Assembly (NCBI RefSeq): GCF_019399895.1
Contig: NC_091885.1
Location: 2,392,501 to 2,456,500 of the forward strand
Origin: Cardiocondyla obscurior
Taxonomy: Eukaryota > Arthropoda > Insecta > Hymenoptera > Formicidae
Direction: 5' to 3'
DNA: 64,000 bases
Notes under the pieces: model-generated
What the model saw: the letters and a program-made list of their open reading frames with translations, nothing else
Told to the model about the DNA's origin: nothing
Databases searched by the model: none
Shown: positions 61,615 to 64,000 of the stretch, piece after piece
Numbering within the stretch: the stretch's first letter is position 1
Layout of the letters: every line of letters starts with the position of its first letter
Translations under genes and position numbers: made by a program

Positions 61615-64000
61615 CTGAAACAAGAGAAAAAAAAGAATTGAATAAAATACATTCGCCGGACGCGAAGGCAGAAAAAAGGCATTGGATGGTAAGAGGCTGG
61701 CTTCGGAAAGGCCGGGGAGAAGAGATGACGAAGAAAAGGCTGCAGGGACCGGGGAAGGAAGACAGGGGCAGAAGGAACATGAAGCAGACATGATTTAACC
61801 ACACGCTGCTGCATCGTCAACGGCAGCTCGGCAACAGATCGACAGCCTCAACAGTTCTTTGGAACTGTATTTTTTTTTTATTTCTTATTTTTTTTAATTT
61901 AATTTTTTTACTTTTTTATTTGCACGCCCATGCTTTCATTTATTTATCTCTTCCGGTAAATATCGCGGTCGCGACGAAGTGGCCGATAGTTGCAGTGGCA
62001 CGATGATTATTAACGGGAACTCATTATTATTGCATCTGCGTTTCGCTAATTGCGTATCTGAGCCCACGACGATACTCGATATCGCGAGTAAACGACCACG
62101 GGGGAAGACAGAAAGAGATATAAGGGACCGACGCGGAGCGTTCGTTAATCGCTCACCGCGACGAATTGTATTTCCTCGACTTTTCAAGGGAGAGAAAAAA
62201 AAGAAGGATTATGGGAAACGTTATTTTTTTTTTTTTTTTTTTTTTTTTTACTTCACAGAGAAATTCGCCGCGATGTTTTCAATCGCGCGGTGCACGTCTC
62301 TCGCAACGCTTTGAGAAATACCGGAATATAAAGCTCGATAAGCGAGCGTGCCTGGCGACGATGCGACATCGAAAAGTAATAATTGTTTCTTCCCCCCCTT
62401 TTTTTTCTTCCTTTTTGAGATGTATCCGCGGTATCGAAGGACCGTCGGTATAATTTTCCGATACGCCATTAACGTTTAAGGCCACCCGAGATCCCTCGAC
62501 GCAATCTTTGTGCGAAGAGGAAGACCGCGGCGATGTCGGCCTTTCTCTCTCTCTTTCTCTCTCGGAGACAGCAGAAGCGGCGATTCAATTAGGCAAAGCG
62601 GCAATCTTAATTGTTAATTAACATTATATTTATGCAATTATGGTCCATTATGATTCCGCGCGGCCGATAACGAAGCGGTCGCGATGAGTGCTCCCTGAGA
62701 TAGTGGGCTCATCCGAGGCCTACCCACCGCTCCCTTGCCTCCTCGTCATCCTTTCGCCGTGGAAGGATGCGCTCTAAGCGAGGCAGGTATAACGTCCAGG
62801 TTTAGTAACTACCACGAGCGACAAGCGAACGAGATATCGCCACCTCGGCGAAGTGCATTTCAGTGCTCGCACGGGGTAAATAGAGGGAAAAAAAGCGCCT
62901 CGAGTGTAATAAAGCGAGAGATTAGGGAGAGCCCTCGCACATGTATTTGGTAAAAAATTTATTTTTATGTACCGTTCGCGTTATCAATACTCGGCCAATA
63001 CTCGGGGAGAAAAAGGCAGCGATAGCGGGAACAAGATCTGTGCATCGAAACAAAGTAGCGAGCGCTATCACGTTCTCGAAAATATTGCGAGTGATTCCCT
63101 GTTCGGAAGCCGTCAGCTTTCGCTCGGTATCAAAATTATCGGCGATAGCGGAGGATCGAAATTACCCGCGGAATAAGGAACAATCGTCTACATTGTATAC
63201 TGGACGACGGACCGCCGGCATCAAAGGAATATGTATCAGGTCTTCGACACTTCCAGGCCTCCTCCTCGTCGACGGACGGACAGCGAGAAGGACGGAAGAA
63301 AGGGCGAGAGTAGATAAGAAGAGAAACAAGAACGCGACGATGCCGAGACCGAGAGAGAGAGAGGGACGAAAGGGAAAGAAAAAAAATTTAAAAAAAAAAA
63401 AAAAAACGAAGATGGTATCGGTCCAGTAACGAACGCGCAACACAGAACACCCGGGTGCTCCTTTCGCGAGATGGTGCGAGGAGACGATTCGCCACGATGT
63501 ATTTCTCGTCTCTCCTCTTTGCTCCAGGCGTTGCGCACAATGTGTTCTCTATATCCGACAGTTTTGTTGCTCCCCTGACCAATAACGACGTAGTTACCGC
63601 GATATAGCGCGAGCTCCCTCGTATACTCGTTAATTAATCGCGCGAAAACGGAGCCACGAAAGCCTCCCCCCCTTTCGGTTATAAACTTAAAAATGTAATA
63701 ACGAGTTGAAAAAAAAAGAGAAAAATAAAAAAACCCCACTTGGGGAATTAATATAAAATTTTAAGTGGGTCATACTTGATCGACGTGAGTTATTTATACC
63801 CTTAAGCTTCTTTACAGCGGTCACGCAAGAAAATTTATAATTTCGCCGAGACAATGTATCCGCTGTCTTTTCGGCGTGTAAATCTTCCGCAACAGTACGT
63901 TCGTCTGTAACTCCAACTATCGCGAGCCGAGGCTCCTCCGCGGGTGTCTAGTCCCGGCCACGTCACTCCCGTCACTCATTCTCTCTTATATTCTCATCGC
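61615..64000 (-). other. hth: 3' part of the hth intron upstream of the 51-bp exon
   Basis: The sequence directly upstream of the exon on the minus strand is a strong pyrimidine tract ending in CTTGTTTCAG. None of the preceding HM-domain exon (the conserved block before MVQAIQ) is found up to 64000, so this intron is at least 2.4 kb long. It holds a T-rich stretch at 61869-61920, a 26-base T run at 62224-62249, a TAAT-rich non-repetitive block at 62584-62655, and GA/A-rich repeats at 63345-63406. No other gene is visible. Confidence 0.8.

Overview
This window looks like insect nuclear DNA, most likely from a hymenopteran and plausibly an ant. The reasons are CpG-rich, compositionally patchy DNA, very frequent A/T homopolymer tracts (often broken by a single G or C), intron-split coding sequence with GT-AG splice sites, no operons, and no transposon that I can recognise. 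The species call is inference. The only gene I can identify is part of homothorax (hth), the insect MEIS-class TALE homeobox gene, on the minus strand. The gene's 5' end lies beyond position 64000, and its homeodomain exons would lie to the left of position 1.

From 5' to 3' along the gene (right to left in the window), the layout is as follows. 61615-64000 is the end of an upstream intron. 61564-61614 is a 51-bp exon (17 codons) of the HM/MEIS domain. 55333-61563 is a 6.2-kb intron. 55141-55332 is a 192-bp exon (64 codons) that finishes the HM domain and ends at a good GTGAGT donor. If that donor is ignored, the frame stays open for another 137 codons (54730-55140) through His-, Asn/Gln-, Thr/Ser- and Ala-rich sequence to a TAA at 54727-54729. 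The His run uses mixed CAC/CAT codons. I read this as an alternative terminal exon for a homeodomain-less Hth isoform. 49590-54726 is A/T-rich and may be its long 3' UTR; it ends near the first minus-strand AATAAA that I could find after the stop. Positions 1-49589 are then the large intron leading to the homeodomain exons, which I could not find in this window.

The intronic DNA has no convincing second gene. It does hold structured sequence: at least eleven perfect POU octamers (four within 2.4 kb at 42176-44587), Pbx/Meis-like and TAAT-rich site clusters, GA repeats, Z-DNA-prone alternating tracts, G4-capable tracts, a perfect 18-bp palindrome, short hairpins, a 16-bp tandem repeat, two GTC-type trinucleotide repeats, and a 14-bp exact match to a common cloning-vector polylinker. 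Two plus-strand ORFs followed closely by AATAAA and A-rich tails, and one 248-codon minus-strand ORF, are listed as low-confidence leads. All motif counts were made by eye.
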